Part shown: positions 38,080 to 51,019 of the stretch, one piece after another
Layout: each line of letters starts with the position of its first letter
How positions within the stretch are numbered: position 1 is the stretch's first letter
Source: Apostichopus japonicus
Lineage: Eukaryota > Echinodermata > Holothuroidea > Aspidochirotida > Stichopodidae
NCBI RefSeq assembly: GCF_037975245.1
Contig: NC_092567.1
Location: 14,772,876 to 14,836,875 of the forward strand
Length of the DNA stretch: 64,000 bases
Reading direction: 5' to 3'
Program-made: the position numbers and the translations under genes
The notes under the pieces: model-generated
What the model was told of the DNA's origin: nothing
Seen by the model: the letters and a program-made list of their open reading frames with translations, nothing else
Database searches by the model: none

Positions 38080-41000
38080 TTGGGGGGGGGCCCTCTTCTC
38101 TCTTCAATTTTCTTCTATATAGTTGCAAGCATATATTCAATAAATTACACAGAACTTGCCAAGACACATTATATTCAATAATGCTAAGCTTATAGACAAA
38201 ATTACCACTACTACTGTACCTTATACTAATATAGTGCTAAGAGGATTACTGTACTACTACTGTAGATCACCAAGGGTTCCATAAAAATGTAACAAAAGAG
38301 ATAATCCTATTGAGTCTACCACATTAAACCTGTGAAGTAATTTGACAGTTATACAGACAGTGGTGGAGGATAAATCCATGGGCATCTGTTTATTTACTTA
38401 GATTCTGGAAGGGGATAAGGTTTGTGTACAAATACCGAAGGGACTGAAAAGTGTGGAGGCCTTAAAATGAGGTCATGAGCAAGATTTTTCCTGTAGACCT
38501 GTAAAATTTTTAGTATGCTAAAAACACTTTCAAGTGAACTCCAAGTGTCTATGTGATGTTCTGAACATTCCAAATTATTGGCAGACATTTGGTAAAGATA
38601 GACCATCAAGAAGCTCATTAAAAGGCTATATGTTTTGAAGGTTGCTAAGAAAACCATGTTAAAATTTGACAATTTTTTTTTTTTTTTTAAAACTTTATAG
38701 CATAGTTTAGGGATTAACAACTTTTGGAAAAAACTAAACTACAAGTACAGTCAAAGTAAAAAAACAGACATAATTGTGATGTTGTTGGTTCTTCTAGTAC
38801 TGTCAACAAAAATTTAGTCAGTTTGTCAAGAAAGAACTTTGTGGGTCAACTGATGGACATCATTGTTATAAATCATGTTAGGTATTACATATAATGTAGA
38901 AATATAGATATAACTCAAAGATGATCACTAAATTGTGCTCCGACATCAACTTTTAATAACATTTTGCTATCAATTTCCAGGATCATTTTCATTCCTACCA
39001 AGAATTAAACATAATAAAATTTACAAATAATCACAATGAGATACCTTATAAATATATATTGTTATTACCAACTTGAAAATTAATTTGTAAGTAACTCTAT
39101 TCCATTTGATTTCAAAATTTTACTGGTTGGAAACTATTACATGTTATTATAATATTATCACAGTAAAAATAAATCTAGTTTAGAGATATTCAAAAAATCA
39201 ATTTTGTTTCAGATTTGTTATTTGTTATATTTGAAGTGAAACCTTGACTCAGCACAAGAACTGCATTATTGTGAGACTGAAGTATCAAATGCCATAAAAA
39301 AAAATTAATAATCTAATTGATACAAATGGCTATTTTAAGGTATTCATAAAGTTACATTTGTCTGTAACAAGTAACTTTAAATTCTACGTCACAAGTTTCA
39401 CTATATTTAGTGGGCTTAAGAATAAAGTCACTTTGTTAAAGCTCCATTTTGGTAAGTTATTTTTTACACTGCCAATAGAGTACTTGTTTGTTAACACAAA
39501 ACTAGAAAATTCAGTACCTAAACACCTTAATGATCTGTTACTCAAGTCCATCAACACCACATCAGATTAACTGATAACAGAGGTGATGGGGTATGGGGGT
39601 TAAAGATTTGAAAGTGCTCAGTAGAGGAATAAATTGAATTGTGGGTTACAAAATATTGAAGTAAATATGGAAGTAACTTCCGATTAAGGTGCTGCAGCCA
39701 AGCACTTTGAAACCAGATATATACAACAGTTAGACGATCTAGCTAGCTATAGGGATATCCATGTCTTGGTGGTACATATGGTGCAAAAGTTATTAAAACT
39801 TATCAATTGATGAAAAATTGAGGTACATTTAAGTATCATTTGCTACGTATTTCTGTGGCAATCTAGACAAACAGGAAAGGGAAATATTAGACTCGACCAG
39901 AAGGCTATAGGATGAACTAGAAAAATGATTGCACAGTTTGACAATAAAGTAAAGCAACATATATATCTGTTTTGAAAATCTAAGGAACGTCTCATTCAAA
40001 ATTGACATGTTTGGCCCATATTCTGTTGTATTCAATTTTCAGCTACAAAATATTCCATTCTGTGAGCAAAGTTGTGCCAAGATAAGTTGCTTCATTAAAT
40101 ACTTTGCTTTATTTATATTTGTGAGAAAACAGTTTTTTTTTTCTTTCTATTTTTTTCCTTTTCTTGAAAAAAAACATACCAATCTCTAAGAGGTATAATG
40201 GTACAACATGAATTTTTGAACAAATATTTTGATAAGTACTTATTTTCACACCTTAGTCTCTTTTCCTAATGACATGTACATAATTCAACCTTTTTTGATG
40301 TGTTTCTTTTAAAAAAAAATCATTTATGTTATATATGGTATTTTGATGTACACAACCATTTTCATTTGATTGTAAATGTCCAAGCCTAAAAAATCATTGG
40401 GGTATGGTATTATTGGTAAGATAGTTTGAATGACCTTAATTTTCTTTGAAAGACTTGCAATTTTAAAATAACTTTACTAGAATATGGTGGGTTTCAATCA
40501 ATCACTTCAAAGAGGTCACTATTAGTTGAAATAATGTTAAGGAAAACAAAATGCAGTCTGGTTCACAGCTATCACCAGAAGTATACAATAAATAAATTAT
40601 ATGTACAACAACCAAAAATAGTGTAGCCTGCAAAATAAGTTATCAATCCAAGATTTTTGGGAACTTAGATTGCATGAGAGCAAAGATGTACACAAATGTG
40701 AAGAATTATGGTGACTTTATCTTTATACCAAGTTGGGGAAAGGAGCTAAAATTTCTGCACAAGTTTTGTTATTAATTTTCATGAAATTGCAGGTATTTTA
40801 GCTAAATATGATCCTCAAGGCTGCAAATTTTTCCCCTAATTCTCAGCAATAGCCTCTGCTCGTTCCAGACCCCGTTTTTAGAGAGAGAAAGAAATAGGTC
40901 AACCAATGCTAACACTTTCACAAATGAGTTAAATTGCACAAAACTCACCTGAGTCCAAAGGTGCACCTTGTTTAATGGATTCAGAATAATTTTGTTGTTC

Positions 41001-41480
41001 AAAATGCAGTTAGTGGTTATTTTGATACTAGAAATCTCCTTCCTGACTTTGAAAACACCACAGTCGTCATTCCTCGCATCTTTAAACTTGAAACTGTTGT
41101 GAGCTTTAGGTCAGAAAAGCTGAGAGTAAATACCAAAAACTGGCTACACTGTCACGTAAGTTATACTTTTGACAAGTCTCCTGCTAACCAAATTTCTCTT
41201 TCCTTTTTAGAGGTTTAATAATCGACCACAAGTTGTGACAATGACTAGGAAGATGAACCCTTAAGGCAACTCCTAGGCCTAAATATCAAACCTGCCAAAA
41301 AAAACTCAAAACTAAGAGTTCGTCCAAGCTTGTTCCATATCCTTTGAGAAATGTGTTAAAACCAGTCAAAGTCACACTAATGTCATCATGGACGAATTTT
41401 GCAAACTATCAGGATGTTACTAAAGCATACAACCATGGATAAACCCTAAAAATATGCACGTGGGACGAAAAAAGTCACTT
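38080..41480. other. Probable long intron, part 10: nothing gene-like
   Basis: This is AT-rich with poly-A/T runs (38671-38688, 40132-40160). A minus-strand 108-codon frame at 38394-38720 has no recognisable feature. No element boundaries could be placed. Confidence 0.4.
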
Positions 41481-41482
41481 AC

Positions 41483-41640
41483 CATAACAGTCAAGTGAAC
41501 CGTTTCTGCTGAAGGCGTTCCACAAGCGGACACTCGTGTCTTTGCCAACGGCCACGTTCCGTTAAAACTATCCGGATGAAACGCCTAGCAGAAGCTGTAT
41601 AACTAGACCTTGACTGACGAAGGCGAACAGTAGATTAATG
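41483..41640 (-). other. Candidate 5' non-coding exon with consensus donor
   Basis: On the minus strand a GC-richer segment of roughly 150 bases ends CTGTTATG at 41483 and is followed at once by GTAAGTG, a consensus donor. The final ATG would become a start codon only if the next exon is open. Spliced straight to 3466 it gives a 14-codon upstream ORF that stops before the main ATG. The segment therefore fits a 5'UTR exon of the minus-strand gene at 3246-3466, across a roughly 38-kb intron. The left end given is approximate, and the link is inference. Confidence 0.35.
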
Positions 41641-42272
41641 TTGTCAAATGACAGCGTCAAAATTGTTTTAAAAATCCTGTTTCAACGCAGCAATATGATA
41701 TATTCCCCCGAATGAAATATAAACTTCCAAGCTGAGTACGTACACAATAATAGCTAATATAGGCGATGACACAGAATGTTCACCAAATTCCAGTAGTCTT
41801 AGCATAGGTCTAACGATCAAACTTTGTGTTGTGTGTAGTCTGCGCGATCTTTTACGAACACAACAAAACTAGCCTTTTATTATCGTGAGCTATGATTTGT
41901 GTTTGTCCTAAAGCAAACCATTCATGGCTGAACATCAGCACAAAAATACACAGACGAAACGAGAAATCCAAACGAAATGAGCACGAATCAATCTATGTCC
42001 TTCCCTCGATGTGGTTTCGCAATGAAGGTTGCGTTTTGAACAAGGTTTGACTCCACTGGACACCGTTTTACACTCTGACTACCACATGAAGTCTACTCGT
42101 TGAAATTTAGCAAGGATACATAGTCACGCGCTGGAACCACTATGTATCAAAGTAAGCGATAATTAAAATAATGTCTCAAACGTATACCCAAGAATTACCA
42201 GTATATGCCGGAAATAGGATCCCGAGAGCCCTTCCTGTTTATAAGTTCACCACGCTATACCCCAATCTCATA

Positions 42273-42574
42273 GGCCCGTATCCAGAGTTTTTTTCTTGTC
42301 GGGGAAGGGGTGCCAAAATATCGCAAAGGTCCTTCCTGACGAGGGATCTAAGGAGAAGGGGTGTTCTCTCCCCCATTCAGTAATTTTTGTTTGGTAATGG
42401 GGGATAAGATGCAATATGGTGTTATCATTTTCCACCAATCATAACTGCATTTGTGAAGTACAAGTTTAAACGTTGACATGAAGTGTTAAAAAATGAAAGC
42501 CGTTTGGAAGAAATTATAAAAAAAATTGGTGGTACTGCATGTGCCCCATCCCACACTCCCATTGGCTACGGCCC
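42273..42574. mobile_element. MITE-like element with imperfect GGCCCGTA-type ends
   Basis: GGCCCGTATCCA at 42273-42284 faces TGGCTACGGCCC at 42563-42574, giving imperfect terminal inverted repeats around about 300 bases. No protein is encoded and no clear target duplication was found. The superfamily is not assigned. Confidence 0.45.
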
Positions 42575-42579
42575 TGCGC

Positions 42580-44980
42580 TCTTAAACTGGGTTAGTCATA
42601 TTGTGTAGGTAAAGGGGTCTATAGATGAATATATTGTTTAATACATTCGGGATTAAAAATAACATTTTTGATAAATAATGTACATGTACATTTATATATA
42701 TATAATTATATATACGTATATATATATTCATTCCTTTCCCCAAATTTCGAATGCAAACTATACATTCGCGGGAAAATGTTACACCTTATAATCTCATTTG
42801 AAGCCACTTATGAATATTTTGTTACATATTGACAAAAGCCTCAGAAAACGAATCAAATCAAACATAAAATCGCTCTTCATGAGGTGACTGACATTCTTAT
42901 AAAGGTTATATACAGTCGACAGGAGAGGAGGGATAAACTCTTGGTGACGAGCCTGGTAACCATTTCTATATTTTTCAATGACATGTTTGAAATTTATAGA
43001 AGTTAAGTTGTTGTCATGCTACATGCCCACAAACCAACAGAAAATTAGAACTGCATTTACCTGCAAATACACACTATTGCAGTGTGCGTGGAGTGCTTGC
43101 AGTGTCAGGAAGAACTTTTCGGTTGCTCGTGGTGTTATATTTTGGGCGGACAACACACCAGGGAGATAGTCATGTAGGTACATAAAAAGAGAGGGCGCCC
43201 GTGAGCGCTGTGACAGGCTCATAATAAGTTGGCTACCGTGGCAACTATAGCCTCTGACACTGTATATGTAAAGATACTATTAAAACTGTAAGTTTCAACG
43301 TCCAGTCATGTAGGTATCGTTCACTTGGCCAATCTTGTACACTACATTAATAACTAACCTAGAGGTTTTAACATATCGAGTAGGCATGTGAAATTTGTAA
43401 GTTTAATTTCGTCTATTTTATAAGTATTTTTGTTGCGAGCATCAGTTTCGCACACTGTCTTGTTTTGTTCGTTTGTTCGTAGTTTTGTTTTGTCAAAACG
43501 TGTCTGTTTGTGTGTCCAATTTTGTGTCAGAAACTCATCCTAATCGGTTTGACTGATTTTCTTCAAACTCGGTGGAAGGTATCACAGGGTGAACCTTTGT
43601 GTCTCGCAGACCCCCGGAACCAATGTCAGAGGTCAAAGGCCAAATTTAGTCATTTTTTTGGTCAAGCACTATCTAAATATGTAGTTGCCATGGTAACTGA
43701 GGTCAAAGGTCACGTGATCTAAGGTCGAAAGTAATATATATTGCGTTTCGACGGCTCTTCATACCCTTGTCATTAATTTTATTTAATTCAATTTAGAGAA
43801 CATTCAGTAACAATAATTTGGAAATATTTGGCCACTGGTTATATATGTTTCACGTAACTACAGTAAAGTTAGTGACCTACTTTTTTTCATTATAGTGAGT
43901 TAAAATAATCATACCGCGAACTTCACACACAGCATGTCTCTGAATAGCTAGGGTACACCTCAGACTATACTTATTCCCCTAGTTTACTACTACAGTTATA
44001 ACACACTAACTGCAGACTACAAAAAAAACAGTAATTTCACTGGAAATGATTTGAGGTAACTTCACTTCTCTCTTTTCATTTTTTTGGCTTTGAAGGTCCT
44101 ACAAAAAAATGACTGTCCGTGTGTATAACTGTTCACGTTAATTTAAAGTAAATTTGTTTTCTTTTCAGTCGGAAAAGGAAGCCATCTCCCCCCCCCCCCC
44201 CTGAACCCACCCGTATACTTGTTCGCAGAGATATGTTAACAACTAAATATCCGGTCAATTGACGGTTCAAATTAGAATTAAATAGCCTACTTAGCATATC
44301 ACCCGGTGGAAGTCTTTATTTATAATGCGTTACTGTTATGAATATAACTGTATATAGGCTGTATACCTGCTAATTTTAGCTATTTTAGACAAAAGGCAAA
44401 AGCATTCATATAGTCCTCTTATTATGAGAACATTGCTCAAGTATTGTTGAGAAGGTAGGACATGGTCACTACGTAAATTAACCAGATTTCCTATGCAGAT
44501 TTCCCCTTTAATTACAATGTGAAATTTGACGCCCATTTTGCTTTAAACAGAGTGTTCATGTGCCCATGATGAAGCGTCAGCAAACTTTGCTTTCTATTGA
44601 ACAACTAAATCAGTTCCATTATGTTTGTATCAGTACATGCAGGCTGGTAAAGTTCTATTAATTTCTCCATTTTCGCTATCCTTTTTTTCTTTTTTCTTTT
44701 TTCTTGTCATAACGTTTAGCCAAACTTTCTCCGCTCGTTTTATTTATTTTGTAATTTCTTAGTATACAGTTTTCTGTCGGGTTTACTGACATTACAATAC
44801 AGTATTATTCAATCACTCACGTCAACGTGTAGTAAACTGATTAATTATTAACCGTTGTATCAGCTATGTATAGCACTGTGCCGTCTAGTGCCCTTTACGC
44901 CTGCTATACTATCCTCAGTTCTTTCATAGCGGTAGTAGTAGTACTGTGTACTTCAGCCTGACCTGCATTTTTCTGCTCAG
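42580..44980. other. Intergenic stretch between two divergent candidate first exons
   Basis: A TA-rich tract lies at 42690-42730. Around 43060-43240 the sequence is richer in GC, with GTACATAAAAAGAG and GGCGCCC that could be promoter-like on the plus strand; this is weak. The half-site repeat at 43510-43740 is listed separately. A C-run lies near 44191. Confidence 0.4.
43510..43740 (+). repeat. Dispersed repeat carrying an exact DR1 (AGGTCAAAGGTCA)
   Basis: The stretch includes TTCTTCAAACTCGGTGG, GAGGTCAAAGGCCAAA and then GAGGTCAAAGGTCACGTGA near 43700-43718. AGGTCAAAGGTCA is a perfect direct repeat of nuclear-receptor half-sites with one-base spacing, overlapping a CACGTG E-box. Related text occurs at 54481-54680 and 63780-63850, so the site travels with a repeat. 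Confidence 0.55.
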
Positions 44981-45063
44981 GTAAATACAAACAAACGACA
45001 TTGACCTCGGAGAGGAACAGCGAGGAACGATGTTGAGGACACGCACGAGAAATGGCGGCGCTC
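44980..45063 (+). CDS. Candidate first exon ending in a start codon context (MAAL frame)
   Basis: GAGAAATGGCGGCGCTC has a good Kozak context at ATG 45052 and is followed by a GTGAGT donor at 45064. An earlier ATG at 45030 is in another frame. Joined to the acceptor at 48603, the MAAL frame stops after 26 codons, while the earlier ATG gives about 60 codons. The CpG-rich local sequence fits a promoter-proximal exon. Neither product is recognised, so this may be a non-coding transcript. The 5' boundary is not determined. Confidence 0.3.
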
Positions 45064-45064
45064 G

Positions 45065-46215
45065 TGAGTTTTAAACCCGAAGTTTAGTTACGAAAGCCAC
45101 TCTACTCGCACGTTCGAGTAACAAACTAAACAAATGTGATAATAACATAATAACATGTCTCATGAAGCGCGATGTCAAAGGTGTTAAAGTAGGGGAGGGG
45201 AGGGGGAGGGAGAAGGGTGATGTCCGAAGTTAAAAAGAGCTCAAATTGTAAAAAAAGTCACGATTATTGTAATGTATACCTTCGATCAGTACTGAAAGTT
45301 TCGCTATTCTACGATTAGTGTTGTATTGTTGCATATTACAATTCTTCATTCTTATAGCTAACCTCGTGAGTCAATGACCGCTTTCAGCCTCAACAGAGAG
45401 GATACACTCACTTGCATTACAAGAAAGAAGCCTTTGTCGTTCAACGGGAAACGTGAAAATCAAAATTTGATGAAAAGCTGCAAGAATAAATATATACGTT
45501 GTTGCTTGTTGAAGATTGCGGTGGCCAGTTGGTCAAATCATGGAGGCAAAACATGGTCAAATGTAGTAAGATACGTCTTTCGGTATGGATGTGCTATTTT
45601 GCAGACTGCAGACTGTCACGTGTACTGTAGAATTGGATTTTGCGGACTTGGAGTTGTGAAATATAACTTGTAGAATTTGACAATAAAGAGAAACTCTTGC
45701 AATTCCATGCATGCAAACCCAAAAGCAATCGTAACCGTTAATAGCCGTATGACGCCACACAATAACATAGCTTTGTGTACCACACTCCACGCAACATACA
45801 ACGCTAATGTATACACACTGATAAATACAAATATTTCTGGTTCTTTTTCAATGTTCTGTGAGCAAACATGTTACCTACTGTATATAAGTTTGCATGCATT
45901 TTATATGTTTGAGAAAAGTTCACGTTTAGTTTCAAAACTTTTAAACTGATTATATGAATAAGTTTTACATTTATATATCTTGATTGGAACATCCTATGAC
46001 AATGGGAATATTCACCTATAGATTTTATTTTGATTTATTTACAATATAGCTCCTTTTTTATCATTTTAACCAAACAAATCATTTAAATGTAACAAAACAC
46101 GAACATTACATGAAACAAATTATCCACCTATATCAATAGAAACGGCCGGTGGCCAGCTCGGACGATCACCGGGAGGCCGCCGTTCGTCAAAGCCCTGGTC
46201 AGACCTCTGATGGAC
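45065..46215. other. Gene-free stretch (possible intron)
   Basis: A quadruplex-prone G-rich tract lies at 45190-45217. A 99-codon plus-strand frame at 45374-45673 has no family resemblance or splice support, and I leave it uncalled. Confidence 0.4.
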
Positions 46216-46220
46216 CGACC

Positions 46221-46443
46221 GTGAACTAACTATATACTAGTGTACATCAAATATACAGCTGACGGCTGCCCGTCTTTATGGGATATGTCGCCCATGAATT
46301 AACTATTTGCACAGCAAATATATACAGCTGATGGTCGCCCGTGTCTATGGGCGTATGGGATAGGTCGCCCATGAACTAACTATATACTACTGTACAACAA
46401 ATATACAGCTGACGGCCGCCCGTGTCTGTGGGATAGGTCGCCG
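46221..46443. repeat. Three-copy degenerate tandem repeat, 73-77 bp
   Basis: Three units start (A/G)TGAACTAACTATATACTA-like at 46221, 46294 and 46371, and each ends GGGATA(T/G)GTCGCC. A GC-rich block (46141-46200) precedes them. The repeat overlaps a 154-codon minus-strand frame, which is therefore unlikely to be a gene. Confidence 0.8.
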
Positions 46444-48600
46444 ATCCCAGTGTTCAATTCCGTTGTTGGCGCGCAAAATGGACGAAAACGTATTTTTAGT
46501 AGCATAGTTGTACGGCGCAACACACACGATAAGTTACGTAGACTGAGCTGGATTTGCACTTCTACAAAATATGTCATCAAATATTCTGTCCGACCCAACC
46601 CATAATACCAATTCAAAACTGACGAAATCACTGCACCAGTCATGAACTTCAAAATGACAACAAGTTGTTTCTCAAGTTTTTGTAAATATATGTTAGGTAG
46701 TACTTTGAATAAGGGAATTCCCCAGTGTGAAATTTCCAAGTGGCATTCTGCAGTCTTCAAATTAGCACAGCCGCTTTCTTTCAGACAGTACTGTATATCT
46801 GTAGCAAAATGAAATATATATATATAGATTAAATTTCTGATCACTAGGGGACAGTGTCACTATGTCAGTAACTTGATAAAGTCGTAAAATAAATATTCAA
46901 ATAGTGCGTATACGTCCACCGCCATCGGAGTTTTAAGAATTTGCCCTTATACCATTTGGTGTGGTTAGTCTCCTTTGACCACGAACTCTTAGTAACCTGC
47001 CAAGCGTCCATAAGCGGTCACTATATACACAAACCGTACAATTTAATGTGAATTTCTTAGATGCAGATCTTTCGACGTGATAAGTTTTGCCAAATTATAA
47101 CAATCTTGAGGTCCCAAGAAACAAGTATAGCATAGTGTATATACGAAGCTTACGTGTAGGCTCGGCAATAACCACTGTAACAGAGTTCATTGGGGGAAAA
47201 GTCGGTAATAGCAAAAGAATGCAAAATATGGCAAGGGGTAGAAACATGTGGACATTCCCCGGACAATGTACTATTCTTTCCAAATGCCCAGGGAACAGCA
47301 GAGGATCATGGGAAAAGTTCCGCTTTTCATTAGCTCAGCACCCGCCCACCCAATCTACCAACCAAGTAACACTCAGTTGATTGTGTGCTACGGCAATCGG
47401 ACACAGACCCGGAATGGTCGTTGGAGTAATTTCTTTACTGGAGCGACCTGCATGGTGGTACTGTGACATAACAGCATGTTGACGTTTAACTAAGTTATTT
47501 CCCGATAATCTGAGGATGGGTCGCTCCGTTTGATTCTGAATTCTCGTTTCAATAGTTCAACAACTTTATCTATTACCGCGCCATTATACTTCCGAACCAG
47601 CATCTTACATTTTCTTTGTACATGAGGTCATTTATTGACATTGAAAAAATAAATCATTTTAGCTATACGTAATTTAAAGGGGTCAGCATCAAACCAAAGA
47701 TATGATGATGCGAAAGAGAGGCATAATTTTAAACTGATACGAGTAGTATGCGACGCGGTTTAAACTTCATGATTAGGACGCCCACTATATCCAAGTAGAA
47801 CTGGGACAATTTAATTGCTACAGTATATATAGGCCTATATCTCATGTCATGTTAGTTATCGGTATAGGAGCTTTCATCACGGTTTAACCGCGTTCTTGAA
47901 ACATTAGTTTATATTGTTGATAGTGACATGGGTAACAAATTGTAGAATTTACTATAGAAATGAACTAGGCGTCTTGGAACTTTAAGTAAGTCGATCATTA
48001 ATTGTGATCAGAGGCGGAGGGAAAGTGGTGGGGCTGTGGCCTTTTTCAATTAATTATAGTCATTCCAAGTAGCAGATAATTCTTCGTCGGTATAGTGACT
48101 CAAATATCTCTGCAGACAAGCAGACCTGTTTATCGTGCTTGCCAACTTAGGCTATCCCATGCACTGAGTATATTTCAAAGTAAACCATTAGCCTACACAC
48201 TGAAATATTCAACCAAACAGGTGTTGCAAGCAACCTTTTAACAGTACAAGCACCTCACTATACTACCCTCATCCCAACAACCCTTATTTCCTAAATTGAT
48301 GGCATTTGTGTGTGACCGTGACTAATATATACCGGTAGCCTATACAAGGTAAGTTTGACGGTATACGTCTGTCATTAAGATCTCTCTCTCAGTTTAGTAA
48401 ATTGAAAGTAGGTCTGCTTGGTCAGACACTGACTGCAGTCGTGCACCGTCCATTCAAACAGTGGTATATAACTTGATTTAATTTCACGCTGTTTTGCTTC
48501 ATGCTTCCGTGTTGCCTGCTGAGGCATAAAGCAATACAAGTTATTTAATGCCATTTCAGTATTATTTTGTAACTAGACTTTTTCCTCTATATATGTATTT
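46444..48600. other. Gene-free stretch (possible intron)
   Basis: I see no exon, tandem array or element ends here. Short open frames lack support. Confidence 0.4.
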
Positions 48601-48603
48601 CAG

Positions 48604-48720
48604 CTCAGGCTCTTCTCAGTTGGAGAATTAGACGATCTGGCGATTCCATCACTCAAACTACTGTATTCTTGATAGAAGTTCATGAAAAGGTCTCAGTATG
48701 TGTTATCATCAATGATAAGG
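48604..48720 (+). CDS. Candidate second exon of the 45.06-kb transcript
   Basis: A long pyrimidine-rich tract ending ATGTATTTCAG precedes 48604. Read from the MAAL start it gives LRLFSVGELDDLAIPSLKLL and stops at TGA 48670-48672. Read from the upstream ATG at 45030 it stays open as PQALLSWRIRRSGD and onward past two weak donors (48698 and about 48720) to a TGA near 48750. I do not recognise either. The acceptor is good and coding status is unproven. Confidence 0.25.
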
Positions 48721-48759
48721 TACATATAGAGGTCATTTTGCAAGGGGCATGATGTACAG

Positions 48760-49600
48760 ACCGATTTTGAGACCGACGAAGTGTTTGAGACCGACTGACT
48801 GCAGTTACTGAGCACAAAAAAAACTTCTCTACAGGGTACAATGTATCTCCGTCAGAGCCCTAACGGGGTCCGGGGAAGTCACCCACAGAAGCTGCAACAT
48901 TTTCTAATATTTCTTGTTCTCTCGTAGCGATTTTGTATGTCAGAAAGATGAAGTAGGCCTACGCTGATAATTGTGAAAACTTCGAATGCAATTCCTTCAT
49001 ATTTGTTGTTGTCTTCTTTTACCAAGTTATTGAGGGGGTTATAACAATTACCCTGGCATGCCCCCCTCCCTCGTACCCTTCCGTACTCCCTACGTCGCCG
49101 TTGGTGTGTTCAAATAATAGCCGAAAGGTTTGGTGTTGTCGCGCAATCAGCTTTCTATTTGACCATGACTGTGAAGTTAGCAGTTGAAGTCAACGTGTTT
49201 CGATTGGATCTTTATGAACACCATATCAGCGTACACACAAATCGGAGTGACTACGTCCATTACAGATGCGCAAAAGAAACGTACCAACCATGGAGGGTCA
49301 TGTGACTTGATCCCATGTAGCACTTAACTCTTATTGTGCTCCTTGAATGTGTTTTCTACAACAATTAATGTCATTATTTCATAGCTACCACATTCATGAT
49401 GATGCTACGCGTAAAGTTGACTAGCTAAACTGATACATTTTTCTAATGTTAATGCCTGCCACAAGTTTCAATTTCAAAATTGCGATTCTTTTAAACAATC
49501 GAACTGCAGCTGCATGCATCGCACGTAACTTTCCAGGATTGTAAACAATGTACATAGACACGAGAGGCAGACGACATGATTCGTATTTCCTTAGCAACAC
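48760..49600. other. Gene-free stretch
   Basis: No element, exon or array is visible apart from a C-run near 49062. Confidence 0.4.
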
Positions 49601-49602
49601 AA

Positions 49603-49975
49603 ATATGTACACGATGATAATAATATAAATATACAAGATGATGATAATATAAATATACACAATGATAATAATATAAATGTACACAATGATAATATAGAAG
49701 TACACGATAATAATATAATGTACACGATGATAAAACACGTTGATAAATGTTTTGTAAACGATGTTAATATAATATACACGATGATTATATAATATACACG
49801 ATGATAATACACGTTGATAATGTAATGTATACGATGATAATAATATAAATTTACAAGATAATAATAAACGTAATATAAATATGCACGATGATAATATAAT
49901 ATACACGATGATAAAACAGGTTGATAATGTATTGTAAACGATGATAATCATATTAGTATACACAATAATGATAAA
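49603..49975. repeat. Degenerate GATGATAATATAA/TACACGATG minisatellite
   Basis: Imperfect units built from GATGATAATAATATAAATATACA recur with variable spacing of roughly 20-35 bases. Some carry ACACGTTGATAA insertions. The minus strand shows a 186-codon frame of Ile/Tyr/Val-rich repeats that is an artefact of this array. Confidence 0.85.
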
Positions 49976-49979
49976 TAAC

Positions 49980-51015
49980 AAAGTACGGTACGCCGCTACA
50001 CGATGGTAACATGTGTTGACCGGCGATGATAATCAAATAATACGCTGATCACGTGTCATGTATGATGTAAACCGTGCGCGGTTACAATCATGACATCACT
50101 GTATACTCATGTCCATCACAAGGATGGTGTACTGCACTGCACGTACTTGATATCCCAACCATTGGCCGACGACATATTATAACAGGAGTATAGGACCAAT
50201 GAGTTCGTGTTGCTGTTTATATACTTAAGAAGTAAGCTTTTTTTAAATATGCAGTTCTACTTTTGAAGTTCAGTGGCCGCGGTTGACCCCTGTATCACTT
50301 TTATATACGGGCAAAAGTTAGCTAGTCACAAAATGTGATTATATGTAGGCTATAGTGTCATTCTTTTCTCTACATTTTTATCTCTCTCCACATCTCTCTC
50401 TCCTCACTGCGTATATTTTGTCTGCCTATTCTTAACTGGGTTTGGATCATAATATGTTATTCTACACAACAACAGGCAACACAGAGTGTTTCCATCTCAA
50501 CCTCAGTCCAACCTTCAATATGTTTTCTAGTTTTGTCCTGTTCGTACTTCACCATGTAGTACTTCGTACTTCACCATACGTAGTTATACGTTGTACAATC
50601 GTGGTAATGTTATAAACATTACAAACAGTTGGTTCCGCTACCCTAGATGAACCTGTATCCGATATTGAATACTTCTAATATATATAGTGTACAGTTTTAT
50701 CATACAGACGACTGTGAGTAACCTGGGAGGGTTGTACTTTTGCTTCCATAATTAAATTGCGAAGGCCAACAAGCTGGGCGGGGTCAAATATACATTCAAT
50801 AGATATAAAGGGGTAAAAAATGGCAAATAGTGCTTACTATACTTCAAAGGAAGGAAAGAACAAGCCTCATATGTCTTTTATTATTCCTTTACGGTCCGTT
50901 CTTATTATTAATATTTCACGTTCGGTTCATTTCCTCCAGCCAAATTCGAAGCTAATATAATAAGTAAATAAAGACCAGAAATATGGATACTTTTGATTGT
51001 ATGCAGTGGTACTGA
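49980..51015. other. Gene-free stretch
   Basis: AT-rich DNA with no supported exon or element. A CT microsatellite lies near 50385-50403. Confidence 0.4.
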
Positions 51016-51019
51016 AATT

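Noticed and set aside
45374-45673. 99-codon plus-strand open frame
   Set aside because: No recognisable motif and no splice sites consistent with the nearby candidate first exon.
46380-46844. 154-codon minus-strand open frame
   Set aside because: Its end overlaps the three-copy tandem repeat, it has no recognisable family, and no splice signals frame it.
49421-49981. 186-codon minus-strand open frame
   Set aside because: It is almost entirely translated from the degenerate GATGATAATATAA minisatellite; Ile/Tyr/Val repeats reflect the DNA repeat, with no domain or splice support.
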